A stretch of 64,000 bases of DNA, taken from assembly GCF_004135975.1 (NCBI RefSeq), contig NZ_CP026538.1:1550001-1614000 (forward strand). Reading direction: 5' to 3'. The translations under genes were made by a program, and so were the position numbers. The number at the start of each line of letters is the position of its first letter. The stretch's first letter is position 1. Source of the stretch: Solidesulfovibrio carbinolicus. Lineage in GTDB: Bacteria; Desulfobacterota; Desulfovibrionia; Desulfovibrionales; Desulfovibrionaceae. Under the pieces are notes generated by a model, which was not told where the DNA came from, searched no databases, and saw nothing but the letters and a program-made list of their open reading frames with translations. Positions 37,017-47,806 of this stretch are shown here, in pieces.

Positions 37017-38141
37017 TCAGGCCACATAGGGCTGCTCCAGCGCCTGGCGTTCTTCGTCGCTCTCGGTAAATTTGAGGGCAATCTGCCTAAAGGTTTCCTG
37101 AACGTCCAGGAAGGCGTCGACCATGGCCGGATCGAAATGGCTGCCGTGGCCGTCGCGGATGACGGCCACGGCCTGGGCGTGGGTGAAGGGGGCTTTGTAG
37201 ACGCGCCGGCTAATGAGCGCGTCGTAGACGTCGGCGATGGCCATGAGCCGGCCGGGAATGGGGATGGCCTCCCCGGCCAGCCCCTGGGGGTAGCCTGTGC
37301 CGTCCCAACGTTCCTGGTGGGTGTAGGCGATCTCCTGGGCCAGGCGCAAAAACGAGTTGTCGCCGAGGTTTTTGGCGGCGGCCTGGATGGCGTCGCGGCC
37401 GTAGACGGTGTGGCGGCGCATGACCGCGAATTCGGCGTCGGTGAGGGGGCCGGGCTTGAGCAGGATGTCGTCGCGCACGCCGACCTTGCCGATGTCGTGC
37501 AGCGGCGCGGACTTGTAGAGCAGATCAATAATCTCGTCCGTGAAATAGCCGTCGTACCCGGGTTCTCCCCGCAGTTTCTCGGCCAGCACGCGCACATAGT
37601 TGCGGGTGCGCTTGATGTGCGCGCCGGTTTCTGGGTCGCGGTATTCGGCCAGCCCGGCCATGGCCTCGATGATGGCGTCCTGGGTTAGGGCCAGTTCGCG
37701 GGTGCGTTCCCGGACTTTTTCCTCCAGGATCTCGTTTTGCCGGGCCAGCTCCTGGCGGGCCAGGCGCAGGGACAGATGGGTGCGCGCCCGGGCTTTGATT
37801 TCCGCCGGCTCAAAGGGCTTGGTCACGTAGTCCACGCCGCCGGCGGCAAAGCCGCGCGTCTTGTCGGCCACGTCGGTGAGCGCCGTGAGGAAGATGACGG
37901 GCGTGTCCGCCGTGGCCGGATCGGCCATGAGCCGGCGGCAGACCTCGTAGCCGTCCATGCCGGGCATCATGATGTCTAAAAGAATCAGGTCGGGCGTTTG
38001 CTCCCTGGCCAGGGCCAGGGCGGACGGGCCGTCGGTGGCCACGGCCACGTCATAGTCCTCGCCCAGGGCGTCCACTAGGATGTCCAGGTTGGTTTCCGTG
38101 TCATCCACCAGCAGGATCAGGCATTCGGCCAAGGGTTTCAT
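37017..38141 (-). CDS. HD-GYP response regulator, predicted cyclic-di-GMP phosphodiesterase
   Basis: The 374-residue protein joins a receiver domain ([26 protein letters not shown]) to an HD-GYP domain. The metal pair is in [10 protein letters not shown] (near residue 214), and [14 protein letters not shown] holds the GYP signature. HD-GYP proteins hydrolyse cyclic di-GMP, so the output of this system probably lowers that second messenger. Its ATG overlaps the stop of the hybrid kinase gene by 4 bases, which places it as the direct partner. Confidence 0.93.
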   Translation of the reverse strand: MKPLAECLILLVDDTETNLDILVDALGEDYDVAVATDGPSALALAREQTPDLILLDIMMPGMDGYEVCRRLMADPATADTPVIFLTALTDVADKTRGFAAGGVDYVTKPFEPAEIKARARTHLSLRLARQELARQNEILEEKVRERTRELALTQDAIIEAMAGLAEYRDPETGAHIKRTRNYVRVLAEKLRGEPGYDGYFTDEIIDLLYKSAPLHDIGKVGVRDDILLKPGPLTDAEFAVMRRHTVYGRDAIQAAAKNLGDNSFLRLAQEIAYTHQERWDGTGYPQGLAGEAIPIPGRLMAIADVYDALISRRVYKAPFTHAQAVAVIRDGHGSHFDPAMVDAFLDVQETFRQIALKFTESDEERQALEQPYVA

Positions 38142-41100
38142 GAGGCCTCCGGGGCCTGGGCGGCCAGCAAGGCGCGTACGCGTTCCAGGGCCTGGGGAAA
38201 CTTGTAGCCCCGAATGAGGGTTTCCAGGGCCTGGATGTCTGCCTGCAGCGCCTCGCCGCAGGGCATGGCCAGCAAGGTTTCCATAATTTTGGCGCAGGGC
38301 TTGGGCTTTCTGGCTTCCAAGTGGGGGATGAGGCCGCCCAGGAGGGCCAGGGCGTCGGCGGCGCAGCCCCCCTCGGCCGGGGCCGGCGACGCGGCCTGGG
38401 GTGGGGGGGCGGGCCTTTCCCGCCCGGCCACGGCCCGGGCGAAGCGGTCCACGGCCTCGGTGAAGGCCGGCAAGGCCGCCTGGGCCGCGTCGTCGTCGCC
38501 CTGGCGCAGGGCCTTTTCCAGCTCGCCGGCCGTACGGGCCAGCTCGTCGGCCCCCACGTTGCCGGCCGCGCCTTTGACGGAATGGGCCGCGATTTCCGCC
38601 GCCGCATGGTCGCCGGCCGTCAAGGCGGCCCGGATGCGCTCGGGCACGGCCGGGAAATCCTGGCTCATCTTGTCGAGCAACCGGTCGTAGAGGGCGGCGT
38701 TGCCGCCGACCCGGCCAAGGCCGGCGGCGACGTCGATGCCGTCCAGGGCTTGGGCGGGCTGCGGGGGCGCGGCCGCCTGGACCGCCGTGTCCTGTCCGGC
38801 TCTCAGCGCGATCCGGGCAGTCAACACGGCAAATAGGGCCTGGGGATCAATGGGTTTGGCCACAAAATCGTTCATGCCGGCAGCCAGGCATTTTTCCCGG
38901 TCCTGGCGCATGGCGTTGGCGGTCATGGCCACGATGGGCAGGGTCTTCAATCCGGGCAGCTTGCGGATGGCGATGGTGGCGGCCAGGCCGTCCATGACCG
39001 GCATCTGCATGTCCATGAAAACGAGGTCGTAGGGCGTGCGCTGCACCATCTCCAAGGCGACCTCGCCGTTTTCGGCCACGTCCACGGTGTAGCCGGCCTG
39101 GGTGAGCAGCTCCCGGGCCACCTGCTGGTTGACCTCGTTGTCTTCCACCACAAGCAGCCGGCCCTGGCCTGGGTGGCCGGCCTGTCCGGCCTGCCCGTCC
39201 GGGGCCTGCCGCCGTTCCTCGTGAAAGCCGCCCAGGGCGCGCATGAGGGTGTCAAAAAGCAGGGACGGGGTCACGGGCTTGAGCAGCACGGTCTCGAAGC
39301 CGCCGTCCTCGGCCCCGCGCAGGACCTCCTCGCGGCCAAAAGCCGTGACCATGATCAGGTGCGGCGGCGGCGCATTGTATCGGGCGCGAATGCGCTCGGC
39401 GGTTTCTAGGCCGTCCATGCCGGGCATCTGCCAGTCGAGCAGCACGACCTCGAAGGGCTGGTTCTTGTTCCGGGCCGCTTCCAGGGCGTTTAGGGCTTCC
39501 TGGCCCGAAGCGGCGGCCTCCACGGAAAAGCTCATGGCGGCCAGCATGTCGGTGAGCACCGTGCGGGCGCTTTCGTTGTCGTCCACCACCAGGACGCGCC
39601 GGCCGCGCAGGTCCGGGTCGGGCAAAAGGACGCGGTGGCGTTTGCGGCTTTTGCGCAGCCGCGCCGTGAACCAGAAGGTCGAACCCGCCCCCGGGGTCGA
39701 GTCCACGCCGACCTCGCCGCCCATGAGTTCGGCCAAACGCTTGGAGATGGCCAGTCCCAGGCCCGTACCGCCAAAACGGCGGGTGGTGGAGGCGTCGGCC
39801 TGGGAAAAGCTTTGAAACAGCCGGGCGATCTGCTCCTGGGTCAGGCCGATGCCGGTGTCGCGCACCTCGAAGCGCAGGGCCGCCTCGCCGTCGTCTTCGG
39901 CGACCAGCCGCACCCGGATGCCCACCTCGCCGGCCTCGGTGAACTTGACGGCGTTGTTGGCGTAGTTGACCAGGATCTGCCCCAGGCGCAGCGGGTCGCC
40001 CACAAGGTCCTGGGGCACGTCGGCGGCCACGTCGAACAGCAGCTCCAGCCCCTTGGCTTCGGCCTTTTCCCGGATCAGCGCGGCCACGTTTTCAAGCACC
40101 GCCGACAGGTCGAAGTCGGTGCGTTCGATGGACAGCTTGCCGGCCTCGATTTTGGAGAAATCCAGGATGTCGTTGATGATGCCGAGCAGATGCTGGCTGG
40201 CCTGCTGGATCTTGCCCATGTAGTCGCGCTGGCGGGGGGTCAGCTCGGTGGTCAGGGCCAGATGGGACAGGCCCACGATGGCGTTCATGGGCGTGCGGAT
40301 TTCGTGGCTCATGTTGGCCAGGAAGTCGGATTTGAGCAGGGTGGCCTCCACGGCGGCCTCCTTGGCCGCGGCCAGAGCCCGCTCCACGGCTTTTTGCTCG
40401 CTGATGTCCACGAAGGTGCCGACCAGACCGCCGGGGCTGCCGTCGGCCCGGCGAAAGCCCGAAACGTAGTAGAGGGTCTCGTGCATCACCCCGTCGGCAA
40501 AGGGGATGCGCATTTCCCGGCGCACCGAGCCGCCGGCGGCGATGGCCTCTTCGTCCTCGCGCTGGTAGGCCCGCCGGTCCTCTTCGGGCAGATAGTCGAG
40601 GTCCAGGACACGTTTGCCGACAAGTTCCTCGCGGCGCACGCCAAAAGTCTCCTCGTAGGCCCGGTTGAAACCCATAAAGCGGGTGTCCGCGCCTTTGTAA
40701 AAGACGGGATTGGGAATGGTGTCGAGAAGCACCTGTTGGAAGGCGTTCTGGTCGGCCAGGGCCTGCTGGGCCCGGACACGTTCGCCGATGTCCAGGGCGA
40801 GCTTGAGGGCCAGGGCCAGTTCGGCCCGGGCCTTGTCCAGATAGCGCTGGTCGGCCTCGGACAGTTCCCGCAGCAGGCCGATCTCCAGCGCCCCCACGGC
40901 CGACTGGCCGTCGCCCAGGGGCAGCAGCCGGATTTCCGTCAGCCCGGCCGCGCCGCCGGCCAGGGCAACGCTGGCCGTTTCGGGCAGGTCGCGCAGGGAA
41001 AAAGGCCGACCCGAGGCGATGACGTCATCGACCAGGGGACGACAGGTTTCGGGAACGTCGCCGCCGGGCGGCCGGTCGCCGCCAAACCGGGCCAGGACCT

Positions 41101-42637
41101 GGGCGCCGGACGCGCTGCAGCGGACATGGACGGCGGCGTAGGGCAGGGACAAAAACCGGACCAGCTCGCCTAAGGCCAAGGCCGCCAGCCGGCCAGGGTC
41201 GAATTCGTTTTTAAACGACGCGGCGAAATGCGTCAGCCCCGCCTCCAGGCGCAGTTGCGATTCCATGCGCGACAGCAGACGTTTGTATTCGCTGACGTCC
41301 TCCTGCAAGCCGACGTAGCCCAGCAGGTTGCCCTTGGCGTCGTTTACCGGAGAGATGGCCACCCGGGCATGGTAATGGGAGCCGTCCTTGCGGCGGTTGA
41401 CGAATTCGCCGCTCCAGGGCTGGCCGGCGCGAAGAGCCCGGCGCATCTCGTCGTAGACTTCCCGGGGAGTCGCGCCGCTGGCCAGGATGTTGGGATCGCG
41501 CCGTTTGACCTCGGCCAGGCTGTACTGGGTCACCCGCTCGAACTGGGGGTTGACCCAGCGGATGCGGGTCTTGCGGTCGGTGACGACCACGGCCAGGGGA
41601 CTGACCTCCATGGCCACGCCAAGGGTGCGGAACCGGGCCGCCGCCCTGGCCCGGCGTCGCCGGACCCGGTCCAGGGCGACGAGGGTCAGACAGACCAGCA
41701 GCGTTCCGGCGGCGGCCAGACCGGCCGTGAGCAGCCGGTCGGCCGGCGGGAACCACGTGGCGGTATCCTGAAGCACCACCAGGGTCCAGGCCCCTTCGGG
41801 GTCGTCCCAGTTCACGGACTGGGACGCCAGGCTCCAAGTGTCGCCGGCGATGACGGCGGTGTCCTGATCGGGCGAGAAGGGAAGCGCAGCCGCCTGGCGT
41901 CCTTTGAACACGTCGCCAAAGCGGCTGACGCGGTCCATGGCGGCCGGTTTGCCTTCCGTGGCCCCTGTGGCCACGGCGTAGAGCCACCCGGGGCGCGTGG
42001 CGGCAAACACCACGCCTTCGGGCGAGAGCAGCGCGGCCTGGCTGCCGGAGCCGGCCAGGAGGGCGTCGAGGAAGGCCGCGCCGATCTTGGTCATGATGAC
42101 GCCGATGACCGGGGAGGCGGGCAGCGCGCCGTCGCGCACCGGCGCGGCGTAGTAGAGGCCGCGTTCCTGGGACTGCTTGCCCACGGCGGCGTAGATGTTG
42201 GGCCGGCCGGCCATGGCCTGTTGGAAGTAGGGCCGAAAGGCGACGTTGAGTCCTTCGGAGGTGGCCCCCTCGGTGTCGTGGATGCGGATGACGCCGCCAG
42301 CTTCGATGAGATAAGTCCCTTCGGCCGCGTATTGGCGGCGCAGGGGGTCCAGGACGTTGTGCAGTTCGCTGCGGTCGCTTTCGGTCAGGGGCGTGCCGCG
42401 AACGGCGAGTTTCACGGTGGGTTGGATCAGGCCGAGCAGGCTGGTCGCGCCGATGAGCTGGCTGTCGATGGTCTTATCGACTAGGGCGAAATGCAGGCGT
42501 TTGGCCGACTCTTGCAGCGCGTGGCGATGTTTGTCGAAAATGACGGACCTCGCCACGTGCAGGCTGACAAAAGCCGCCGCCAGAGGCAAGAGCAGGCAAG
42601 CGGCCAGAATGGTCACTCGGCGAAGGGTGGGCGTCAT
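38138..42637 (-). CDS. Hybrid sensor histidine kinase with two receivers and an HPt domain
   Basis: The 1499-residue protein is membrane-anchored: segments near 8-28 and 305-325 bracket a periplasmic dCache-like sensor. Behind it come a PAS domain (about 335-455), a GAF-like domain (465-615), a second PAS (630-755), the kinase core with phosphoacceptor in [11 protein letters not shown] (about residue 777) and ATP-binding GTGLGLA (about 959), receiver 1 with VLLDWQMPG (about 1067), receiver 2 with VFMDMQMPV (about 1207), and an HPt domain with [11 protein letters not shown] (about 1350). The last 100 residues form an extra helical part. All phosphorelay steps are in one chain. The stop overlaps the next gene's ATG, so the HD-GYP protein is the likely receiver of the phosphate. 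Confidence 0.93.
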   Translation of the reverse strand: MTPTLRRVTILAACLLLPLAAAFVSLHVARSVIFDKHRHALQESAKRLHFALVDKTIDSQLIGATSLLGLIQPTVKLAVRGTPLTESDRSELHNVLDPLRRQYAAEGTYLIEAGGVIRIHDTEGATSEGLNVAFRPYFQQAMAGRPNIYAAVGKQSQERGLYYAAPVRDGALPASPVIGVIMTKIGAAFLDALLAGSGSQAALLSPEGVVFAATRPGWLYAVATGATEGKPAAMDRVSRFGDVFKGRQAAALPFSPDQDTAVIAGDTWSLASQSVNWDDPEGAWTLVVLQDTATWFPPADRLLTAGLAAAGTLLVCLTLVALDRVRRRRARAAARFRTLGVAMEVSPLAVVVTDRKTRIRWVNPQFERVTQYSLAEVKRRDPNILASGATPREVYDEMRRALRAGQPWSGEFVNRRKDGSHYHARVAISPVNDAKGNLLGYVGLQEDVSEYKRLLSRMESQLRLEAGLTHFAASFKNEFDPGRLAALALGELVRFLSLPYAAVHVRCSASGAQVLARFGGDRPPGGDVPETCRPLVDDVIASGRPFSLRDLPETASVALAGGAAGLTEIRLLPLGDGQSAVGALEIGLLRELSEADQRYLDKARAELALALKLALDIGERVRAQQALADQNAFQQVLLDTIPNPVFYKGADTRFMGFNRAYEETFGVRREELVGKRVLDLDYLPEEDRRAYQREDEEAIAAGGSVRREMRIPFADGVMHETLYYVSGFRRADGSPGGLVGTFVDISEQKAVERALAAAKEAAVEATLLKSDFLANMSHEIRTPMNAIVGLSHLALTTELTPRQRDYMGKIQQASQHLLGIINDILDFSKIEAGKLSIERTDFDLSAVLENVAALIREKAEAKGLELLFDVAADVPQDLVGDPLRLGQILVNYANNAVKFTEAGEVGIRVRLVAEDDGEAALRFEVRDTGIGLTQEQIARLFQSFSQADASTTRRFGGTGLGLAISKRLAELMGGEVGVDSTPGAGSTFWFTARLRKSRKRHRVLLPDPDLRGRRVLVVDDNESARTVLTDMLAAMSFSVEAAASGQEALNALEAARNKNQPFEVVLLDWQMPGMDGLETAERIRARYNAPPPHLIMVTAFGREEVLRGAEDGGFETVLLKPVTPSLLFDTLMRALGGFHEERRQAPDGQAGQAGHPGQGRLLVVEDNEVNQQVARELLTQAGYTVDVAENGEVALEMVQRTPYDLVFMDMQMPVMDGLAATIAIRKLPGLKTLPIVAMTANAMRQDREKCLAAGMNDFVAKPIDPQALFAVLTARIALRAGQDTAVQAAAPPQPAQALDGIDVAAGLGRVGGNAALYDRLLDKMSQDFPAVPERIRAALTAGDHAAAEIAAHSVKGAAGNVGADELARTAGELEKALRQGDDDAAQAALPAFTEAVDRFARAVAGRERPAPPPQAASPAPAEGGCAADALALLGGLIPHLEARKPKPCAKIMETLLAMPCGEALQADIQALETLIRGYKFPQALERVRALLAAQAPEAS

Positions 42638-43081
42638 GGAAAACCTTTGGATGGCGTGGACGGAGCATTCCGTAAACTATTTGCCGGGAATAGCACCAAA
42701 CGTCAAATCAAAAAGGGAAACGAATATTAAGGCGGCTCTTGCCGGAGCAGCGCTAGCAGGAGCGAAATCGCCCTGGACGGGCTTTGCTTTGGCCCGGAGA
42801 TTTTTTCTGGCTGGCCGGTTTTGGAATCGTCTCCGGTGTCGCTCCTCTGTGTCTGGAGCATCGGGAAGGGCGGATGCTTCCGGGGTTTTACGGGACGATT
42901 GGTGTGTGTCATTATTCTAACTTGTAGGAGTTTTAATTGTTTTTTCGCCAATGGTTGTCCTGAAATCTATAGAGAAAAGCGTTGTGCTGTTGCCCGTTTT
43001 TGAAAAATACCGTACACAATAGGGAAGGTAAATTGTAGGGTCGCCATGGCGAGGCTGCTGCACAACAAACACAGGTGTAAT
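42638..43081. other. AT-richer intergenic region between hybrid kinase and chemoreceptor
   Basis: The 444-base divergent spacer is less GC-rich than the genes on either side. A weak promoter candidate for the chemoreceptor is TTGCCC near 42990 with TACACA 17 bases later. A GTAGGAG ribosome-binding-like string at 42925 has no reading frame of note behind it. No RNA gene was recognised. Confidence 0.4.
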
Positions 43082-45115
43082 ATGCAAATGGGATTGCAAT
43101 CAAAGCTCTTGATGCCGACTATTTTGTCCATTGTGGCCAGCATGGCCTTGGCGGGACTTTTTTCCTATCGCAAAGCTTCGGATGAACTCTGGAATGAGCT
43201 TATTTCTTCTTCGCAGAATATTGCCGATACCGTGTGCAAGGGCCTGAACATCTACACGGAAGACATCAAAAATGTGCTCGTCATGCAGAGCCGCAGCGAC
43301 TTCATCACGGGATATGTCGCCGCCCCGGCCAAGGACGGGACCACGCAGCAAAAGGCTCTGGCCGCCCTCAAGGAGTTGCTGGCCTTTGACAGCTCCATCG
43401 ACGCCGGCTTTATCCTCGACGAAAAGGGCGGCGTGCTGTTGTCCACCGATCCCGGCATCACCGGCAGCTACGCCGACCGTGGCTATTTCCAGCAGGCGAT
43501 CAAGGGCGAGACCAACTATTCCGAACCGCTGCTGAGCCGCTCCACGGGCAAGCCGGTGTTTCTCGTGGCCACGCCCGTGGCCGTCGGCGGCCGGCCGGCC
43601 GGGGTTTTGGTCGTGCGGGTCAACTTGGCCAAATTTTCCGAGGACATGGTTGCCCCGGTCAAGGTGGGCCAAAACGGCTACGCCTTTATCGTGGACAAGG
43701 CCGGCGTGGTGTTCAGCCATCCCGACGCTGGACGCATCCTCAAATTCAAGCTGGCCGAATTCGACTGGGGCCGCAAACTCCTGTCCATGGCCCGCGGGGT
43801 GGTCGAATACCAGATGGACGGCCTGGCCAAGGCCGCCGTCTTCACCCGCGACAAGAACACCGGCTGGACCGTGGCCGTCACCGTCAACGCCGACGACATC
43901 GCCCGTTCCAGCCAGGCCGTGCGCAACGCCACCCTGCTTTTCGGCGGCGCGGGAACCCTGGTCGTGTGCCTGCTTATCGTTCTGGTCACCCGCAAGATCG
44001 TGGCCGATCTGGCCCGGTGCGTGGCCTTTGCCGGCGCGGTGGCCGAGGGCGAGCTTGGGCGCACGTTGTCCCTGGCGCGGCGTGACGAACTGGGGGCCTT
44101 GTCCGATTCCCTGGACGCCATGGTGGTCAAGCTGCGGGCCATGATCGAGACGGCCACGGCCAAAACCCGGGAGGCCGAGGAACAGACCGAGATCGCCCGG
44201 CAAGCCACGGCCCGGGCCGACGAGGCCCGGACCCGGGCCGAACAGGCCAAGCGCGAGGGCATGTTGGCCGCGGCCGGTAGGCTCGAAGGCGTGGTGGCCG
44301 TGGTGTCCTCGGCCTCGGCAGAGCTGTCGTCTCAGGTGGAGGAATCCAACCATGGCGCCCAGGAACAGGCCCGGCGCACGGCCGAAACGGCCACGGCCAT
44401 GGAAGAGATGAACGCCACCGTCCTGGAAGTGGCCCGAAACGCCGGCCGGGCCGCCGAGACCGTCCATGACGCCAAGCGCAAGGCCGAGCAGGGGGCCGAG
44501 GTGGTGGACGAGGCCGTGGCCAGCATAGGCCTTGTGCGCGACAAGGCGACCGAACTCAGCCGCGACATGCACGCCCTGGGCAAGCAGGCCGGCGACATCA
44601 GCCAGATCATGACGACGATTAACGATATCGCCGATCAGACCAATCTTTTGGCGCTCAACGCCGCCATCGAGGCGGCCCGGGCCGGCGAGGCCGGGCGGGG
44701 ATTCGCCGTGGTCGCCGACGAAGTGCGCAAACTGGCCGAAAAAACCATGGCCGCCACCCGAGAGGTCGGCGCGGCCATCATCGGCATCCAGCAGGGCACC
44801 CAGAAAAACGTCGATAATTTCGAGGCCGCCGCCAAACTCATCGGCCAGGCCACCGACCAGGCCGGGGGCTCGGGCGTGGCGCTTAAGGAGATCGTGGCCC
44901 TGGTGGAGGACGCCACCGATCAGGTCCGTTCCATCGCCACCGCCGCCGAGGAGCAGTCGGCGGCCAGCGAAGAGATCAACCGCAGCGTGGACGACATCAA
45001 CCGCATTTCCACCGAGGTCTCCCAGGCCATGAGCCATTCGGCCCAGGCCGTGTCCGAATTGGCCGAGCAGGCCCAGGAGCTGCGCGCGCTTATTGCCTCG
45101 CTCAAGGAGCAGTGA
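43082..45115 (+). CDS. Methyl-accepting chemotaxis protein
   Basis: The 677-residue receptor has a transmembrane helix near 10-30, a periplasmic dCache-like sensor (about 32-280), a second helix near 282-306, a HAMP domain (about 308-360), a long coiled coil and the signalling hairpin (516-557) with the family core [13 protein letters not shown] and [13 protein letters not shown]. It controls CheA, and so flagellar or other behaviour. No CheR-binding pentapeptide ends the protein. Two ATG codons (43082, 43088) fit; AGGTG lies just ahead of the first. It is divergent from the phosphorelay genes. Confidence 0.94.
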   Translation: MQMGLQSKLLMPTILSIVASMALAGLFSYRKASDELWNELISSSQNIADTVCKGLNIYTEDIKNVLVMQSRSDFITGYVAAPAKDGTTQQKALAALKELLAFDSSIDAGFILDEKGGVLLSTDPGITGSYADRGYFQQAIKGETNYSEPLLSRSTGKPVFLVATPVAVGGRPAGVLVVRVNLAKFSEDMVAPVKVGQNGYAFIVDKAGVVFSHPDAGRILKFKLAEFDWGRKLLSMARGVVEYQMDGLAKAAVFTRDKNTGWTVAVTVNADDIARSSQAVRNATLLFGGAGTLVVCLLIVLVTRKIVADLARCVAFAGAVAEGELGRTLSLARRDELGALSDSLDAMVVKLRAMIETATAKTREAEEQTEIARQATARADEARTRAEQAKREGMLAAAGRLEGVVAVVSSASAELSSQVEESNHGAQEQARRTAETATAMEEMNATVLEVARNAGRAAETVHDAKRKAEQGAEVVDEAVASIGLVRDKATELSRDMHALGKQAGDISQIMTTINDIADQTNLLALNAAIEAARAGEAGRGFAVVADEVRKLAEKTMAATREVGAAIIGIQQGTQKNVDNFEAAAKLIGQATDQAGGSGVALKEIVALVEDATDQVRSIATAAEEQSAASEEINRSVDDINRISTEVSQAMSHSAQAVSELAEQAQELRALIASLKEQ

Positions 45116-45146
45116 GACGGACCCGGCGGCCGGACGCCGCTTGTGA

Positions 45147-45178
45147 CGGCCTCGCCGACGATCTCGGCGGGGCCGTTT
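45147..45178 (+). terminator. Probable terminator after the chemoreceptor gene
   Basis: A 12-bp stem CGGCCTCGCCGA/TCGGCGGGGCCG with one T-G pair (45147-45158 with 45164-45175) is followed by only three T, 31 bases after the stop. Confidence 0.6.
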
Positions 45179-45290
45179 GCGTTGAGGGGACTCCGGCCGG
45201 GCTTGGCAAGGCCTTCAAGCGCAAGTAGGCCGGGAGGGGCTGGCCTGGGGATAGGCCGGTCTCGGTTTTGGGGCCGTAATCCCCTGGGGT

Positions 45291-45776
45291 TTAGTCCCAA
45301 AAGCCGGTCTGTCGAAAATGCAAGGTCATTTGGCCGCAACGCGGGCAGGGATAGCCGCCGCCAAGGAGTCGTACGACCTTGTTGTCCGCGAGACGCCACT
45401 CGGCCACGGATTCGCCATCGACCGGGGCGACGGCCGGATCGGCCAGTGAGGCGAGGGGGCCGGTGGGGCAGGAAGCCGGGCGCGTCCCCGGATCAAGCAG
45501 ATTGATGAGCACGAGGCTGCCGTTATCCCGGCAAAGGGCCGGGAACAGACAGACGGTGCGAAAGTTGGCGAAGCCGCCGAAAAGGGGCAACCGCTCCACA
45601 TGGTAGCCGCACGGGCACGAAGCCTCGGCCAGGATGCCGGCGGCCACAGGCCGGGCCAGAGTCGGCAGGCCGACCAGCAGGCAGGCTAGCAGCGTCGAAA
45701 GCGCAAGCAGGCGACGGGCGTGTCCAGGCCGGCTGGCGGAGTGGGCGCTGACCGGCGGCATGGGGTGTGCGGACAT
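45291..45776 (-). CDS. Small exported Cys-rich protein
   Basis: The 161-residue protein has a signal peptide or anchor (about 21-47, LLALSTLLACLLVGLPTLA) and seven cysteines after it: C54, C56, C76, C82, C103, C144 and C147. Two are in SCPCGYH and two in CPRCG near the end, which look like half zinc-ribbons. No family is recognised. The start at 45776 has AAGGAA upstream, and the open frame further upstream is low-complexity. It is separate from its neighbours. Confidence 0.6.
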   Translation of the reverse strand: MSAHPMPPVSAHSASRPGHARRLLALSTLLACLLVGLPTLARPVAAGILAEASCPCGYHVERLPLFGGFANFRTVCLFPALCRDNGSLVLINLLDPGTRPASCPTGPLASLADPAVAPVDGESVAEWRLADNKVVRLLGGGYPCPRCGQMTLHFRQTGFWD

Positions 45777-45887
45777 GAGGGTTCCTTGGTTGTCGTGCGG
45801 CCGGCTTGCCGGGCAACGGGAGGCGCGGGCGGCTCCGACGTCCGGCAACGGGCTGGCTTGGCGTTTGCCGGGTTCGGGGCAGAGCGG

Positions 45888-45940
45888 CTGTAGCGTTACG
45901 GCTGGGGCCGTGACCATTTTTCCTTGGGCTACAGTTTTTT
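45888..45940 (+). other. Nested hairpin with T-tract upstream of the PLD-like gene
   Basis: The outer stem CTGTAGC/GCTACAG (45888-45894 with 45928-45934) encloses an inner stem GTTACGGC/GCCGTGAC with loop TGGG, and six T follow at 45935-45940. It lies in the 351-base gap between the Cys-rich gene and the PLD-like gene. It could be an attenuator, a terminator for an unseen short RNA, or a chance fold. Confidence 0.4.
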
Positions 45941-46127
45941 CCCTGTTTTGGCGACGGGGCACGTCTGGATGGCGTTGCTGGCCGGGCGGGGCAGCCTCTG
46001 GCCAATGAGCAGGCCGTGGGGAAGAGCTGGCTTTTTTGCCCGGCTTGGGTAGAGGGGAGATGCGGTCCGTTGACGCCGAGGAAACGGCCCGCGTTTGGCT
46101 GCGCCTCAATTTGCGTGCGGAGGAAAC

Positions 46128-47777
46128 ATGCCCCCATTTGTATGCCGCGCCGCCCTCCGCCTTCTGGCCCTGGGACTGTTCGCGGCCGCCTTGCCTGTTT
46201 TCGCCGGGGCGGCCGACCCGGACCCGGCCGCCTTTTTGCCCAACGACGCGCGCTACAACCCCTGGATTTGGCCCCTGGCCCGGTTCGGCGGCCAGCCCGG
46301 GCGCTATGCCTTCAACATCCACATGGGCTTTTGCAATGTGGATTATTTCTGCGAAGTGGACACGCCGGCCGGGGGCAAGCTCTTCAAGGACGTGCGCCGC
46401 ACGGCCGCCGACGACGTGACCCGGGAGGTCCTGGCCCGCATCGACGCCCTAAACGACGTGTCCCGGCTCACCGTGCGCTACGGCGTGGGCAACGTCTCCC
46501 CCGAGGCCCTGCGGGCGCTGTTGCCGCGAACGGGAGCCATGGCGCGCATCGAGGAGGGCCGGCAACATGGCCGCTGGGGCAATCCCGAGACCCATGCCAA
46601 GGTGTTTCAGTGCGACGACGGGGCCGGCGAATATTACACCGTCCACGGCTCGCTTAATCTCCAGACCGTGGGACTCACTTGCAAGGGCAACAACGCCCTG
46701 CGTTTCGTCGAGGCCGCCCCGAACCTCTCCGCCGCCTTTAGCGCCCTGGCCGCAGCGGCCGGAAGCGGCGACGGGACCGGCCTGTTTCCGGGCGGGCGGG
46801 GAACGGCCGACTCCAGCGGGGACGATCTGCCGCCCCATGTTGTGGGCGACTATCTGGTGCGCTTCTATGGCGGCCGGGGCCAGGCCTTTGTGGGCGGCTT
46901 TCCGGCCCAGGCAGAACGGCCCTGGCCGCTGTATCTCAACGCCCCCTATCCCGGGCAGCACGCCCCGGGGGTGATCGACTGGTACGACGCCGTCATCTTC
47001 GACGCCGCCGCCGAACTGCGCCAGGGCCGCGACGTGGTCCTGGATGTGGCCATGTTCGAGATCGGCCCCACGGCCTATTTCATCGACAACCTCTACCGCT
47101 TCGTGGTCGAGGGCTTCGCCGGCCGGCGCGGGGAGGACCGGACGCGAAACGATTCCGTCCCGGCCGTGCGCCCCGGCAACCTGACCGTGCGCCTGCTCTG
47201 GCAGTTCCAGGGCGGCGATCCGGCCGCGCCGACGGCCACGGCCGCGCTGCTTTCCGGTCCTTCGGTCCTGCGCCGGGTCGATGCGGCCACGGGCAAGGCC
47301 TTCACCCTCGAATCGGCCCTGGTCTGGCCCAGCCTCGACGCGGCCGGCCGGCCGGTCAATCCCGGCACACCCCGGGACATGCACAACAAGTTCGTGCTTC
47401 TCGATGTGCCCGGCCACGAGACCGGCCGGCGCATTTACGTCTCCTCGTCCAACCTCGACACCCCGGGCCTGGGCAGCGGCCGGCTCTGGCAGGCCGGGAC
47501 CATCGTCGCCGCCCGGCCCGGCAGCGGGCTGTGGAGCGGGGGTAACGCCCAGGCCCGACAGTTGTTTACCGCGTACAAGCACTATTTCGAACTGCTCTGG
47601 GCCAGCCGGGAAGGCCAGCCCGGAGCCGGCCAGACCGCGTTTCACGAGGCGATTTCCAGGGAGCACCTAGCCGGGCGCGTCAACTGGATCGAAACCGCGC
47701 CGGACGGCGCGCCGCCGTCGCGGCCGCCGCGTCCGGGCATCGACGCCTTTTTCTTCCCGGTTCCGCTGTATCGGTGA
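46128..47777 (+). CDS. Exported phospholipase D-superfamily protein
   Basis: The 549-residue protein starts at an ATG behind GGAGGA and has a signal peptide (1-28, ending AGAAD). It contains two HxK motifs: THAKVFQCDD (H156) followed by HGSLNLQTVG, and MHNKFVLLD (H419) followed by SSNLDTPGLG. Each has the downstream Ser/Asn-rich loop of the PLD superfamily, although the classic HKD aspartate spacing is modified. PLD-like enzymes cut phosphodiester bonds of lipids or nucleic acids. The protein is likely periplasmic or secreted. The MBL-fold gene follows after 29 bases with the same orientation. Confidence 0.83.
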   Translation: MPPFVCRAALRLLALGLFAAALPVFAGAADPDPAAFLPNDARYNPWIWPLARFGGQPGRYAFNIHMGFCNVDYFCEVDTPAGGKLFKDVRRTAADDVTREVLARIDALNDVSRLTVRYGVGNVSPEALRALLPRTGAMARIEEGRQHGRWGNPETHAKVFQCDDGAGEYYTVHGSLNLQTVGLTCKGNNALRFVEAAPNLSAAFSALAAAAGSGDGTGLFPGGRGTADSSGDDLPPHVVGDYLVRFYGGRGQAFVGGFPAQAERPWPLYLNAPYPGQHAPGVIDWYDAVIFDAAAELRQGRDVVLDVAMFEIGPTAYFIDNLYRFVVEGFAGRRGEDRTRNDSVPAVRPGNLTVRLLWQFQGGDPAAPTATAALLSGPSVLRRVDAATGKAFTLESALVWPSLDAAGRPVNPGTPRDMHNKFVLLDVPGHETGRRIYVSSSNLDTPGLGSGRLWQAGTIVAARPGSGLWSGGNAQARQLFTAYKHYFELLWASREGQPGAGQTAFHEAISREHLAGRVNWIETAPDGAPPSRPPRPGIDAFFFPVPLYR

Positions 47778-47806
47778 CGCCAGGGGCGCGCCGCAAGGAG
47801 GGTTCC

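Noticed and set aside
39635-41173. A 512-codon open frame on the plus strand
   Set aside because: It is the mirror of the hybrid kinase gene, with no ribosome-binding site and no domain.
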